Shown here in pieces: positions 40,782 through 48,728 of a DNA stretch of 64,000 nucleotides. The position numbers and the translations under genes were made by a program. How positions within the stretch are numbered: the stretch's first letter is position 1; each line of letters begins with the position of its first letter. Origin of the DNA: Hymenobacter chitinivorans DSM 11115. Its GTDB lineage: Bacteria; Bacteroidota; Bacteroidia; Cytophagales; Hymenobacteraceae. The DNA lies in the NCBI RefSeq assembly GCF_002797555.1, contig NZ_PGFA01000005.1, positions 1 through 64,000 on the forward strand. The letters are read 5' to 3'. Under the pieces are notes generated by a model, which saw nothing but the letters and a program-made list of their open reading frames with translations, did no database searches and was not told the DNA's origin.

Positions 40782-41224
40782 CAAAACAAGCCCTCTACGC
40801 CCTCTGTGAGCAATACGTTCAGGACCGCCTCAACACGGTGCTAGCCGCCGTGCAGGCCGCCCAGGAATCGGCCAACAGCGAAACCAAGAGCAGCGCCGGC
40901 GACAAGTACGAAACCGGCCGGGCCATGGCCCAGAACGAGCGGGACCGAAACCTGGTGCAGCTCCAGCAGGCCCGGCAGCTCCAGGCCGAGCTCCAGCGCA
41001 TCGACCCCGCCAAGCCCTGCGACACGGTGCGGCCCGGGGCCCTGGTCCAGACGAGCATGGGTTGGTTCTTTATCAGCATCAGCGCCGGCAAGCTCCCCGT
41101 GGCCGGCACCGATTACTTCGCCGTATCGGCGGCGGCGCCGGTGGCGGCGGCCCTGAGTGGCAAGCGGGTGGGGGAGGAGGCCGGGTTCAATGGCAAACCC
41201 GTACGTGTGCTTAGCATTGAATAA
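40760..41224 (+). CDS. GreA/GreB C-terminal-like protein
   Basis: A 154-residue protein. The N-terminal half is helical with the family phrase ETKSSAGDKYETGRAMAQNERD; the C-terminal half (PGALVQTSMGWFFISISAGKL ... YFAVSAAAPVAAALSGKRVGEE) is a small beta fold like the C-terminal domain of GreA. Databases sometimes label this family 3-oxoacyl-ACP synthase; I see no such activity. The GreA coiled-coil catalytic tip is absent. Confidence 0.75.
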   Translation: MGSPNELTKQALYALCEQYVQDRLNTVLAAVQAAQESANSETKSSAGDKYETGRAMAQNERDRNLVQLQQARQLQAELQRIDPAKPCDTVRPGALVQTSMGWFFISISAGKLPVAGTDYFAVSAAAPVAAALSGKRVGEEAGFNGKPVRVLSIE

Positions 41225-41477
41225 GCGGGTGAAACCTGACGGCTGGTGGGTGCTGGGTCTGGGCGGGGCCTCAAGGCTTACTGAACATCCGCTGTAAGCC
41301 GCGGCGGGTGAATGCTGATTTGGGCGGGCCTTACTACTAGGCGGAGTGCTAAAATGTTTAAGCAGACTTGGTCAGGTGTAATAAATCCGGATATTGGCGC
41401 CCGATGAGTTGCCGGACCAGTTACCAGGGGCTCCGGCTCGTGGCTTCATTACTCGTTCTTGATCCTCTGTTCTTCCC
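41225..41477. other. Intergenic leader of the GH92 gene
   Basis: 253 bases between the GreA-C-like and GH92 genes; a relatively AT-rich patch around 41340-41400 may hold the promoter. No repeat or hairpin stands out. Confidence 0.4.
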
Positions 41478-43766
41478 ATGCTGAAAACGTTTTTCGGGCT
41501 GGCCGCTTGTTGGCTGGCCGTAGTTGGCCCGGCCCGGGCGCAGTCGGCCCCGACTGACCCGGCCCAGTGGGTCAACCCGCTGATGGGCACCGATTCCAAG
41601 CCCGAACTATCGAATGGCAACACGTACCCGGCCATAGCCCGGCCCTGGGGCATGAACTTCTGGATGCCGCAAACCGGCAAAATGGGCAGCGGCTGGGCCT
41701 ACCAATACTCGGCCGACAAGCTGCGGGGCTTCAAGCAGACCCACCAACCCTCGCCCTGGATGAACGACTACGGGCAGTTTGCCCTGATGCCCATCACCGG
41801 GCAGCGGGTGTTCGACGAGGACGCCCGGGCCAGCTGGTTTTCCCACAAAGCCGAGGTGGCCGAGCCCAACTACTACCGCGTCTACCTGGCCGACCACGAC
41901 GTGGTAACCGAAATAGCGCCCACCGAGCGGGCCGCCCGCTTCCGCTTCACCTTCCCGCAAACCGACAGCGCCTACGTCGTCATTGATGCCCTGGACAAGG
42001 GTTCCTACGTGAAGGTGCTGCCCGGGCAGCGCAAAGTAATTGGCTACACCACCCGCAACCGGGGCGGCGTGCCCCAGAACTTCAAAAACTACTTCGTGCT
42101 CGAATTCGACCACGACTTTACCAGCACGGCCCTGTACCAAGATAAGAAACTGGCCGGCGGCGTGCTGGAAGTAACGGCCGACCACGCCGGCGCCGTCGTG
42201 GGCTTCAAAACGCGCAAGGGGGAGCAAGTGAATGCCCGGGTGGCCTCCTCGTTTATCAGCCCCGAGCAGGCCGAGCTCAACCTGCGCGAAATCGGCGACC
42301 AGGACTTTGACGCCGTACGCCAGCAGGGCCGCGCCGCCTGGAACCAGGCGCTGGGCCGCATTGAGCTGGAGGGCGGCACCACCGACCAGCGCCGCACTTT
42401 CTACTCCTGTCTGTACCGCTCGTTGCTGTTTCCGCGCAAGCTCTACGAGCTGGACGCCGCTGGTAAGGTGCAGCACTACAGTCCCTTCAACGGGCAGGTG
42501 CTGCCGGGCTATTTGTACACCGACACCGGCTTCTGGGACACGTTTCGGGCCCTGTTTCCGTTTCTCAACCTGCTCTACCCCGAAATCAACGCCGAAATCC
42601 AGCAGGGCCTGGCCAACGACTACCGGGAAAGCGGCTGGCTGCCGGAGTGGGCCAGTCCGGGCCTGCGCAACGTGATGGTGGGCAACAACTCGGCCTCAGT
42701 GGTGGCCGACGCGTACCTGAAAGGCATCCGGGGGCAAGATATGAACGTGCTCTACGAAGCCCTGACCCACGGCGCCAACAATGCCGGGCCGCTGACGGCC
42801 GTGGGCCGGGCCGGCATCGATTATTACAAGAAGCTGGGCTACGTGCCCTACGACGTCAAAATCAACGAAAACGCGGCCCGTACTCTCGAATACGCCTACG
42901 ACGACTTCGCCATCTACCAGCTGGCCAAGGCCCTGAACCGGCCGAAAAAGGAAATCAACCTCTACGCCAAGCGTAGCCAGAACTACCGCCACCTGTTCGA
43001 CAAGCAAACCGGCCTGATGCGGGGCCGCAACCAGGACGGTACTTTCCAGACGCCCTTCAACCCCTTCAAGTGGGGCGACGCCTTCACCGAGGGCAACAGC
43101 TGGCACTACACCTGGTCGGTGTTTCACGACGTGCAGGGCCTGATTGATTTGATGGGCGGGCGGCAGAAATTCGTGGCCACGCTGGATACCGTTTTTACCC
43201 TGCCGCCGGTGTTTGATGCCTCGTACTACGGCGAGGTCATCCACGAAATCCGGGAAATGCAGATTGCGGGCATGGGCAATTACGCCCACGGCAACCAGCC
43301 CATTCAGCACATGCCCTACCTCTACAACTACGCCGGCCAGCCCTGGAAAACCCAGTACTGGGTGCGCGAGGCCCTGAACCGCCTTTACCTGCCCACGCCC
43401 GACGGCTACTGCGGCGACGAAGACAACGGACAGACCTCGGCTTGGTACGTGTTTTCAGCCCTGGGCTTCTATCCCGTGTGCCCGGCTACCAATCAGTATG
43501 TGCTCGGCGCCCCGCTGTTCCCCAAGGCCACGCTGCACTTGCCTTCGGGCAAAGACGTGGTGCTCAATGCGCCCCAGAATTCGGCCCAGAACCGCTACGT
43601 GCACCAGCTCACGCTCAACGGGCAGGTGTACGACCAGAACTGGCTCAGCCACGAGACCCTGCTGCAGGGCGCAGTCCTCGACTTCGACATGCGCGCCACG
43701 CCCAACACCAGCCGCGGCACCCAGCCCGCGGCCGCGCCTTACTCTTTCTCGCCGGCCAAGAAGTAA
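41478..43766 (+). CDS. GH92 family alpha-mannosidase
   Basis: A 762-residue secreted glycoside hydrolase of family 92, calcium-dependent exo-alpha-mannosidases. Signal peptide MLKTFFGLAACWLAVVGPARAQ. The N-terminal beta domain has the family phrase NPLMGTDSK ... NTYPAIARPWGMNFW and FKQTHQPSPWMNDYGQF. The (alpha/alpha)6 domain has TDTGFWDTFRALFPF, GWLPEWASPG, EGNSWHYTW and YCGDEDNGQTSAWYVFSALGFYPVCP, which include the catalytic acidic residues. Probable role is trimming of N-glycans or mannans. It is not next to the SusCD pairs. Confidence 0.93.
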   Translation: MLKTFFGLAACWLAVVGPARAQSAPTDPAQWVNPLMGTDSKPELSNGNTYPAIARPWGMNFWMPQTGKMGSGWAYQYSADKLRGFKQTHQPSPWMNDYGQFALMPITGQRVFDEDARASWFSHKAEVAEPNYYRVYLADHDVVTEIAPTERAARFRFTFPQTDSAYVVIDALDKGSYVKVLPGQRKVIGYTTRNRGGVPQNFKNYFVLEFDHDFTSTALYQDKKLAGGVLEVTADHAGAVVGFKTRKGEQVNARVASSFISPEQAELNLREIGDQDFDAVRQQGRAAWNQALGRIELEGGTTDQRRTFYSCLYRSLLFPRKLYELDAAGKVQHYSPFNGQVLPGYLYTDTGFWDTFRALFPFLNLLYPEINAEIQQGLANDYRESGWLPEWASPGLRNVMVGNNSASVVADAYLKGIRGQDMNVLYEALTHGANNAGPLTAVGRAGIDYYKKLGYVPYDVKINENAARTLEYAYDDFAIYQLAKALNRPKKEINLYAKRSQNYRHLFDKQTGLMRGRNQDGTFQTPFNPFKWGDAFTEGNSWHYTWSVFHDVQGLIDLMGGRQKFVATLDTVFTLPPVFDASYYGEVIHEIREMQIAGMGNYAHGNQPIQHMPYLYNYAGQPWKTQYWVREALNRLYLPTPDGYCGDEDNGQTSAWYVFSALGFYPVCPATNQYVLGAPLFPKATLHLPSGKDVVLNAPQNSAQNRYVHQLTLNGQVYDQNWLSHETLLQGAVLDFDMRATPNTSRGTQPAAAPYSFSPAKK

Positions 43767-43793
43767 GCTGCCGGCGGCTAGTTTGACCGGGCC

Positions 43794-44276
43794 CTACAGC
43801 TTGGGCAGCAGCCCCGAAATGCCTTTGATGTTGAGCCGCACGAAGTTCCTGACCCGCTCAAACTTGGCGGTGGTTTCTTCCAGCTCCTCGTCTTTATCGA
43901 GCTTGCTCGGGCGCTGCGAGTCGAGCAAGCTGAAGATGCTGTCGGCAATGTCGATGTAACCCAGAATCATGAGCAGCAGCAGCTTCTTTTCGTCTTCCTG
44001 GTAGCTTTTGGTGCGCACGGCCTTCACCAGGCTGTCGAGCTGGTTAGTTTCGTCGATGAACAGGTCGCGCAGATACAGGCGCTGCTGCTGGTAGTTGGCC
44101 AGCTGCTCAGGCTCGGTTTGGGCCGCCGAAAAGGGAAAGGACGTGGTAAAGGCCGTGGCGGCGCGGAAGCTTCGTTCGGCGGCGTACACGGTTTCGAGGT
44201 GCTTTTGCAGACTGGTCCACAAGCCGTTGCGGGCTTTATCGAAGGCAGAAAGCGGGGCGGGAGTGGGGGTGCTCAT
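43794..44276 (-). CDS. Uncharacterised helical protein
   Basis: A 160-residue protein, mostly helical (LQKHLETVYAAERSFRAATAF, YQQQRLYLRDLFIDETNQLDSL, FERVRNFVRLNIKGISGLLPKL). No membrane segment or known motif. It lies convergent to the GH92 gene and divergent from dxr. Confidence 0.7.
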   Translation of the reverse strand: MSTPTPAPLSAFDKARNGLWTSLQKHLETVYAAERSFRAATAFTTSFPFSAAQTEPEQLANYQQQRLYLRDLFIDETNQLDSLVKAVRTKSYQEDEKKLLLLMILGYIDIADSIFSLLDSQRPSKLDKDEELEETTAKFERVRNFVRLNIKGISGLLPKL

Positions 44277-44361
44277 ACAAGGGAAAGAAGACGACGGGGC
44301 AAAAGTACGCCGTTCCGGCGTGCGGCAGGGCCACCGAGTACCACGAACTCAAAGTTCGGCT

Positions 44362-44369
44362 TACTTTTG
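44362..44369 (+). promoter_or_regulatory. -7 box upstream of dxr
   Basis: TACTTTTG matches TAnnTTTG, 40 nt before the dxr ATG; no clear -33 TTTG. Confidence 0.3.
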
Positions 44370-44409
44370 TCCAGGGCAACCCCACCCTGCCCGTAGCTCC
44401 GTCTTGCTC

Positions 44410-45576
44410 ATGTCCTCTCCTTTGAAACGCGTCACCCTGCTGGGCTCCACCGGCTCCATCGGCACCCAGGCCCTCGACGTTATCCGCGCCCATCCCGGCC
44501 GCTTTCAGGTTGCCGCCCTGTCGGCCCACGCCAACGCAGAACTGCTCATTGCGCAGGCCCGGGAGTTTCGGCCGGCCGTGGTAGTCATCGGCGACGAGGC
44601 AAAGCACGAGGCCGTCAAAACTGCCCTGGCCGGGCAGGGCACCGAGGTGCTGGCCGGCAGTGCGGCCCTCACCGAAGTAGCCGGCCGCCCCGATACCGAC
44701 ATCGTGCTGACGGCCATGGTGGGCTATTCGGGTTTGCTGCCCACGGTGGCCGCCATCCGGGCCGGCAAGGACATTGCTCTGGCCAACAAAGAAACTCTGG
44801 TCGTGGCCGGGCAGCTGATTACGCGCTTGGTAAAAGAGCACGGCGTGGGCCTCTACCCGGTGGATTCCGAGCACTCGGCCATTTTTCAGTGCCTGGTGGG
44901 CGAAGAGCGCAACCCGATTGAGAAAATCATCCTGACGGCTTCGGGCGGACCATTCCGGGGGCGCACGGCCGAGCAGCTGGCTTCCGTGACCAAGGCCCAG
45001 GCCCTGAAGCACCCCAACTGGGACATGGGTGCCAAAATCACCATCGACTCGGCCTCGCTCATGAACAAGGGCCTGGAAGTTATTGAGGCCAAGTGGCTGT
45101 TCGGGCTCAACGACGACCAGATTGACGTGGTAGTGCACCCCCAAAGCATTATTCACTCCCTGGTGCAGTTTCAGGATGGCTCCCTGAAGGCCCAGCTGGG
45201 GTTGCCCGATATGAAGCTGCCCATTCAGTACGCCCTGGGCTACCCCGAGCGGCTGCCAAGTGACTTTCCCCGCTTCTCTTTTCTAGATTACCCTAACCTG
45301 ACCTTCGAGCAGCCCGACCGCGCCACCTTCCGCAATTTGCCCCTGGCCTTCGAAGCTATGCGCCAGGGCGGCAACGCGCCCTGCGTACTCAATGCGGCCA
45401 ACGAAATTGCCGTGGCGGCCTTTCTGCGCGACGAAATCGGGTTTTTGGAAATGCCGAGCCTGGTGGAAAGCTGCCTCACGAAGGTTTCGTACCTTGCCGA
45501 ACCGTCGCTGGACGACTACGTGCTGACCGACCAGGAAACGCGCCGCGTGGCGCACGAACTGGTTGGCCGCCGGTAA
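44410..45576 (+). CDS. dxr: 1-deoxy-D-xylulose 5-phosphate reductoisomerase
   Basis: A 388-residue enzyme of the MEP pathway that turns DXP into MEP with NADPH. N-terminal cofactor motif LLGSTGSIGTQALDVI, substrate-binding ILTASGGPFRGRT and ALKHPNWDMGAKITIDSASLMNKGLEVIEA (in two parts, with metal-binding Asp and Glu), C-terminal NAANEIAVAAFL. Full length for the family. A frame open from 44095 upstream is not used; ATG at 44410 begins the usual MSSPLKRVTLLGS start. Confidence 0.95.
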   Translation: MSSPLKRVTLLGSTGSIGTQALDVIRAHPGRFQVAALSAHANAELLIAQAREFRPAVVVIGDEAKHEAVKTALAGQGTEVLAGSAALTEVAGRPDTDIVLTAMVGYSGLLPTVAAIRAGKDIALANKETLVVAGQLITRLVKEHGVGLYPVDSEHSAIFQCLVGEERNPIEKIILTASGGPFRGRTAEQLASVTKAQALKHPNWDMGAKITIDSASLMNKGLEVIEAKWLFGLNDDQIDVVVHPQSIIHSLVQFQDGSLKAQLGLPDMKLPIQYALGYPERLPSDFPRFSFLDYPNLTFEQPDRATFRNLPLAFEAMRQGGNAPCVLNAANEIAVAAFLRDEIGFLEMPSLVESCLTKVSYLAEPSLDDYVLTDQETRRVAHELVGRR

Positions 45577-45596
45577 GTGTTGTCTGGAATATGCAC

Positions 45597-45684
45597 GTCA
45601 TGCTGAGCCTGTCGAAGCATCTCTGCCGCAACAGTAATTCGATTACTTTGGCGGCAGAGATGCTTCGGCTGCGCTCAGCATGAC
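45597..45684. repeat. Dispersed palindromic element with long perfect arms
   Basis: The outer arms GTCATGCTGAGC / GCTCAGCATGAC and inner arms CGAAGCATCTCTGCCGC / GCGGCAGAGATGCTTCG are exact reverse complements, separated by an AT-rich centre and short unpaired spacers. It lies between dxr and rseP. Confidence 0.85.
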
Positions 45685-45728
45685 ACCGACTTATCTATTT
45701 CCCTTTCTCCTCAATACCAAGTTTCGCT

Positions 45729-47069
45729 TTGGAAGTATTAATCATGGCCGGCCAGATGTTGCTGGGCCTTTCTATTCTGGTGGGTTTGCACGAATTCGGG
45801 CACTTCGCCGCCGCCAAGTACTTCAAGATTCGCGTCGATAAGTTTTACATCTTCTTCGACTTCCTCTTTCCAATGCCGGGCGTGATGAACTTCGCCCTGT
45901 TCAAGAAGAAAATCGGGGAGACGGAGTACGGCCTGGGCTGGTTTCCGCTGGGCGGCTACGTGGCCATTCACGGCATGATCGACGAAACCCAGGACGCGGA
46001 AAGCCTCTCGGCCGAGCCCCAGCCCAACGAGTTCCGGGCCAAGCCGGCCTGGCAGCGCCTGATTGTGATGCTGGGCGGCATTATCATGAACGTCATCACC
46101 GGCATTCTCATCTTCACCGCCCTGACCGCCAACTACGGGGAAAGCTACCTGCCCGCTTCCGAAGTGCGCTACGGCGTGGTGCCCAACAAGCTGGGCGAGG
46201 AAATGGGCTTCCGCACCGGCGACAAAATCGTTAAGATCAACGGGCGGCCCTTCACCGAGTTCGACCAGGTGTACAGCCCCGACGTGATGCTGGGCAACAA
46301 CAGCTACTACACCGTGGACCGCAACGGGCAGCTGCTGGATATTGCCATTCCGAAGAACTTCATGGACCGCCTCTCCGACAAGGACCAGACGCCCTTCGTG
46401 CTGCCCCTGAACCCCTTCGTGGTGGGCCAGGTGGTGTCGGGCAGCGGCGCGGCCAAGGGCGGCTTGCTCCCCAACGACCGAATCCTCACCGTAGCGGGCA
46501 AAACCACCCAGTTTTTCCCCGAGCTCCAGGAAGCTCTGAAAGCCAATGCCGGCAAAACCGTACCGGTGCAAGTAACCCGCGCCGGGCAGCCCGTGACCCT
46601 GCAGATTGCCGTGGACGAAGAAGGCCACATCGGGTTTATGCCTAAATCCTTGCTGAAGGAAGCCACCCGCACCTACGGTCTGGCCGCTTCGCTGCCCGTG
46701 GGCACCAAGAAAGCCTTTGGCGTCATCACGACCCAGATGAAGGCCTTCGGAAAGATTTTCAGCGGTAATGCCTCGTTTAGCAAGTCGATTGGCGGCCCCG
46801 TCGAAATTGCCCAGCAGTACGGCGGGCAGTGGGAGTGGGAGCGGTTCTGGACCCTGACCGGCATGCTGTCCATGGTGCTGGCCTTTATGAACCTGCTGCC
46901 CATTCCGGCCCTCGACGGCGGCCACGTGGTATTCCTGCTCTACGAGATGATTGCCGGCCGCAAGCCCTCCGACACCTTCATGGAAAATGCCCAGAAAGTG
47001 GGCATGGTCATGATTCTGGGTCTGATGGCCTACGTTCTGATTATCAAGCAGGTGCTCAAGCTGTTTTAG
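45729..47069 (+). CDS. rseP: RseP-type site-2 metalloprotease
   Basis: A 446-residue membrane metalloprotease that cuts regulatory proteins within the membrane. Zinc motif HEFGH in the first membrane segment, a PDZ region (YGVVPNKLGEEMGFRTGDKIVKING and VVSGSGAAKGGLLPNDRIL), and the C-terminal LNLLPIPALDGGHVV motif. The TTG at 45729 gives the usual MEVLIMAGQ lead; the ATG at 45744 is a plausible alternative. No anti-sigma factor is adjacent. It follows dxr, as in many bacteria where envelope genes cluster, with a palindromic repeat between. Confidence 0.92.
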   Translation: MEVLIMAGQMLLGLSILVGLHEFGHFAAAKYFKIRVDKFYIFFDFLFPMPGVMNFALFKKKIGETEYGLGWFPLGGYVAIHGMIDETQDAESLSAEPQPNEFRAKPAWQRLIVMLGGIIMNVITGILIFTALTANYGESYLPASEVRYGVVPNKLGEEMGFRTGDKIVKINGRPFTEFDQVYSPDVMLGNNSYYTVDRNGQLLDIAIPKNFMDRLSDKDQTPFVLPLNPFVVGQVVSGSGAAKGGLLPNDRILTVAGKTTQFFPELQEALKANAGKTVPVQVTRAGQPVTLQIAVDEEGHIGFMPKSLLKEATRTYGLAASLPVGTKKAFGVITTQMKAFGKIFSGNASFSKSIGGPVEIAQQYGGQWEWERFWTLTGMLSMVLAFMNLLPIPALDGGHVVFLLYEMIAGRKPSDTFMENAQKVGMVMILGLMAYVLIIKQVLKLF

Positions 47070-47099
47070 CAGCGGCTAGCTTGGAATTGTTTTTGCCTG

Positions 47100-47133
47100 A
47101 AGCCGTGCCGCTGTCCTGCGGCACGGCTTTTTG
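47100..47133 (+). terminator. Terminator after rseP
   Basis: AAGCCGTGCCGC and GCGGCACGGCTT flank TGTCCT, followed by TTT. Confidence 0.75.
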
Positions 47134-47141
47134 TCGCCCGC

Positions 47142-47149
47142 TAGTTTTG
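47142..47149 (+). promoter_or_regulatory. -7 box for the DUF6702 gene
   Basis: TAGTTTTG matches TAnnTTTG, 11 nt upstream of the ATG at 47161 and just after the rseP terminator. The spacing is very short. Confidence 0.25.
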
Positions 47150-47160
47150 CTTGCTACCCC

Positions 47161-47679
47161 ATGAATAAACAACTGAAATTTTCGCCCCGCGGGCTGTTGC
47201 TGGCGGCCCTGCTCACCCTGCTCAGCTTCGCGGCCCTGGCCCACGCCTACCACGCCAGCATCATGGAGGTGCGCTACAACACCCAGAAGCAGCAGCTCGA
47301 AATCAGCCTGAAAGTCTTCACCGACGACTTTGAAAAAGCCCTGTCGGTGGGCCAGCCCCGCTCCATTAGCTTCGAGACGACGCCCCGGGCCCAGGTCACT
47401 CAGCTCACGACCGAGCTGCTGCGCAAGTCCCTGGCCTTCAGTACCCGGCCCGGCGAAACCCTGCCCTTGCAGCTCATCGGCTTCGAGAAGGACCACGAAG
47501 CCCACTGGCTCTACCTGGCCGTGAAGCTGCCCAAACCCACCAACACGCTCCTGCTGCGCCATAAGCTGCTCACCGAAACTTTCGCCGACCAGATGAACAT
47601 CGTCAACCTCGACGCCGGCGGCAAAAAGCAAAGCGCCCTGTTTCGGGAAGGCAACGAGGAGCAGAAACTGAGTTTTTAA
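47161..47679 (+). CDS. DUF6702 family secreted protein
   Basis: A 172-residue protein starting MNKQLKFSPRGLLLAALLTLLSFAALAHA, a signal peptide. The mature part AYHASIMEVRYNTQKQQLEISLKVFTDDFEKAL is the DUF6702 opening. The rest is beta-rich and ends KKQSALFREGNEEQKLSF. A function has not been shown for the family. ATG at 47161 was preferred to an upstream start at 47131. Confidence 0.85.
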   Translation: MNKQLKFSPRGLLLAALLTLLSFAALAHAYHASIMEVRYNTQKQQLEISLKVFTDDFEKALSVGQPRSISFETTPRAQVTQLTTELLRKSLAFSTRPGETLPLQLIGFEKDHEAHWLYLAVKLPKPTNTLLLRHKLLTETFADQMNIVNLDAGGKKQSALFREGNEEQKLSF

Positions 47680-47693
47680 TGTCCTCATCCTTA

Positions 47694-47748
47694 CTGTGCT
47701 CAGGTGCTCAGGTAGTTCTGTCATTGCGAGGCGCAATAGTCTATCCTC
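47694..47748. repeat. Word array plus GTCATTGCGAG-type dispersed element
   Basis: TGTGCTCAGGTGCTCAGG (cf. the array at 32986-33155) is followed by GTCATTGCGAGGCGCAATAG, one end of the GTCATTGCGAG-type repeat whose inverted form appears at 48645-48674. Confidence 0.5.
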
Positions 47749-47775
47749 CACGAACTACGACTCACCCTTTTACCA

Positions 47776-47813
47776 GAAAGCCCTTTACTATCAGAATAGT
47801 GAAGGGCTTTTTC
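47776..47813 (+). terminator. Terminator after the DUF6702 gene
   Basis: AAAGCCCTTTACTAT pairs with ATAGTGAAGGGCTTT (one G-T wobble) and is followed by TTC. Confidence 0.7.
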
Positions 47814-48023
47814 ATGAGCTTATACTGGTTCATGAAGCGTGCGGCAGAAGCAGGCAGCAGGGGCGGTGGGGCCCCGGGTAGAAATACCTGAACTTAAAGA
47901 TCAAGGGTTTATACCCGCAATTACGGCTTCAAACCGCCTTTCCTTTGTGAGGTCGACAAACAAGGCGGATACTGAAAAGCCTGAATAGAGTAAGTAAAGA
48001 ATCATTGTTGTAACCCTTAAGTC

Positions 48024-48446
48024 ATGAGTCAAATCAATGTGTTAATTGCCGTAGATGCCCTTGGGGCAGTGGTTTCGGGTAACCTGCAAGGCAACGTTTA
48101 TCTTATCGACACCAACAAGTTTATGGGGTCAAACGCGGAAGGTAATTCTGAGCTGGTCACCTCCTGTCATGATGAGGATACTATCGTCTGGACTGTGGCC
48201 CCCATCGACCCCGGCATCAACGTTGTTATCAGTAGCTTCACCGGCGATATTGTTACCCAAAACATCTGTATTCCGAAGAAGCAGGATGGTGAAGGCCTCA
48301 CCTGGAAGGGCACGGTTGTAGCGCCAAGCCCTCTGCCCACGAGTAACACGCAGTACTCGGTAGTGCTCAGCATTGATGGGACGCAAATGGCCTTTGACCC
48401 CTTCCTGAGTATTGTGCCTACCAGTCAATCCTTGGCTGCTAAGTAG
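48024..48446 (+). CDS. PixA/AidA inclusion-body family protein
   Basis: A 140-residue cytosolic protein. It starts MSQINVLIAVDALGAVVSG, has VTSCHDEDTIVWTVAPIDP, and ends with YSVVLSIDGTQMAFDPFLSI, the DPF end motif of the PixA/AidA family. PixA forms inclusion bodies in Xenorhabdus; AidA is linked to quorum sensing in Burkholderia/Ralstonia. The role in Bacteroidota is unknown. It is a single gene with strong hairpins downstream. Confidence 0.82.
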   Translation: MSQINVLIAVDALGAVVSGNLQGNVYLIDTNKFMGSNAEGNSELVTSCHDEDTIVWTVAPIDPGINVVISSFTGDIVTQNICIPKKQDGEGLTWKGTVVAPSPLPTSNTQYSVVLSIDGTQMAFDPFLSIVPTSQSLAAK

Positions 48447-48458
48447 CACTGGTTCTTG

Positions 48459-48495
48459 CCAAATCCCCCAACGCAGCCAACGTTGGGGGATTTGG
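48459..48495. terminator. Terminator after the PixA gene
   Basis: CCAAATCCCCCAACG and CGTTGGGGGATTTGG form a perfect 15-bp stem with a 7-nt loop. Confidence 0.7.
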
Positions 48496-48540
48496 TATTT
48501 CCGCGGGGCTAAGCTTCGGGCCTGGCAAGGCGTTTGCCGC

Positions 48541-48570
48541 GACTAGCCGTCTACTGAAATGCGGCTAGTC
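48541..48570. repeat. Hairpin in the PixA/PorE convergent region
   Basis: GACTAGCCG and CGGCTAGTC form a perfect 9-bp stem around 12 nt. It is the middle of three separate hairpins in 160 nt. Confidence 0.6.
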
Positions 48571-48581
48571 TTCTAAATTGA

Positions 48582-48614
48582 AAAGCCCTGACGTTAAGCT
48601 GACGTCAGGGCTTT
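48582..48614 (-). terminator. Hairpin downstream of the PorE-like gene
   Basis: AAAGCCCTGACGT and ACGTCAGGGCTTT form a perfect 13-bp stem; on the minus strand it is followed by TTTCAATTT, a usable terminator. Confidence 0.65.
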
Positions 48615-48644
48615 CTGGTAAAAGCACGGTTAGCACTAGCAAAA

Positions 48645-48674
48645 GACGGATGGCTTCGTTCTGCTCGTAATGAC
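48645..48674. repeat. GTCATTGCGAG-type dispersed element (inverted)
   Basis: The reverse complement begins GTCATTACGAGCAGAACG and continues GAAGCCATCCGTC, an end of the same repeat type as at 47720. Confidence 0.5.
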
Positions 48675-48683
48675 ACGGGAGAA

Positions 48684-48728
48684 TTAGCACCTCAGCGCAT
48701 TTCCCACATTAGTACCTGAGCCACATTA
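48684..48728. repeat. Short-word array (CACATTAGCACC type) on a stop codon
   Basis: TTAGCACCTCAGCGCATTT, CCCACATTAGTACC and TGAGCCACATTA run into and include the stop codon of the PorE-like gene (48726-48728). Confidence 0.5.

Larger units (their letters stand above)
47680..48023. other. Intergenic region with repeats and a terminator
   Basis: 344 bases holding a CAGGTGCTCAGG word pair (47694-47714), a GTCATTGCGAG element (47720-47748), a terminator (47776-47813) and an AT-richer leader for the PixA gene. A 70-codon frame from 47679 crosses these and is not called. Confidence 0.6.

Noticed and set aside
47679..47891. 70-codon frame after the DUF6702 gene
   Set aside because: It crosses a dispersed repeat and a terminator hairpin and has no family resemblance.
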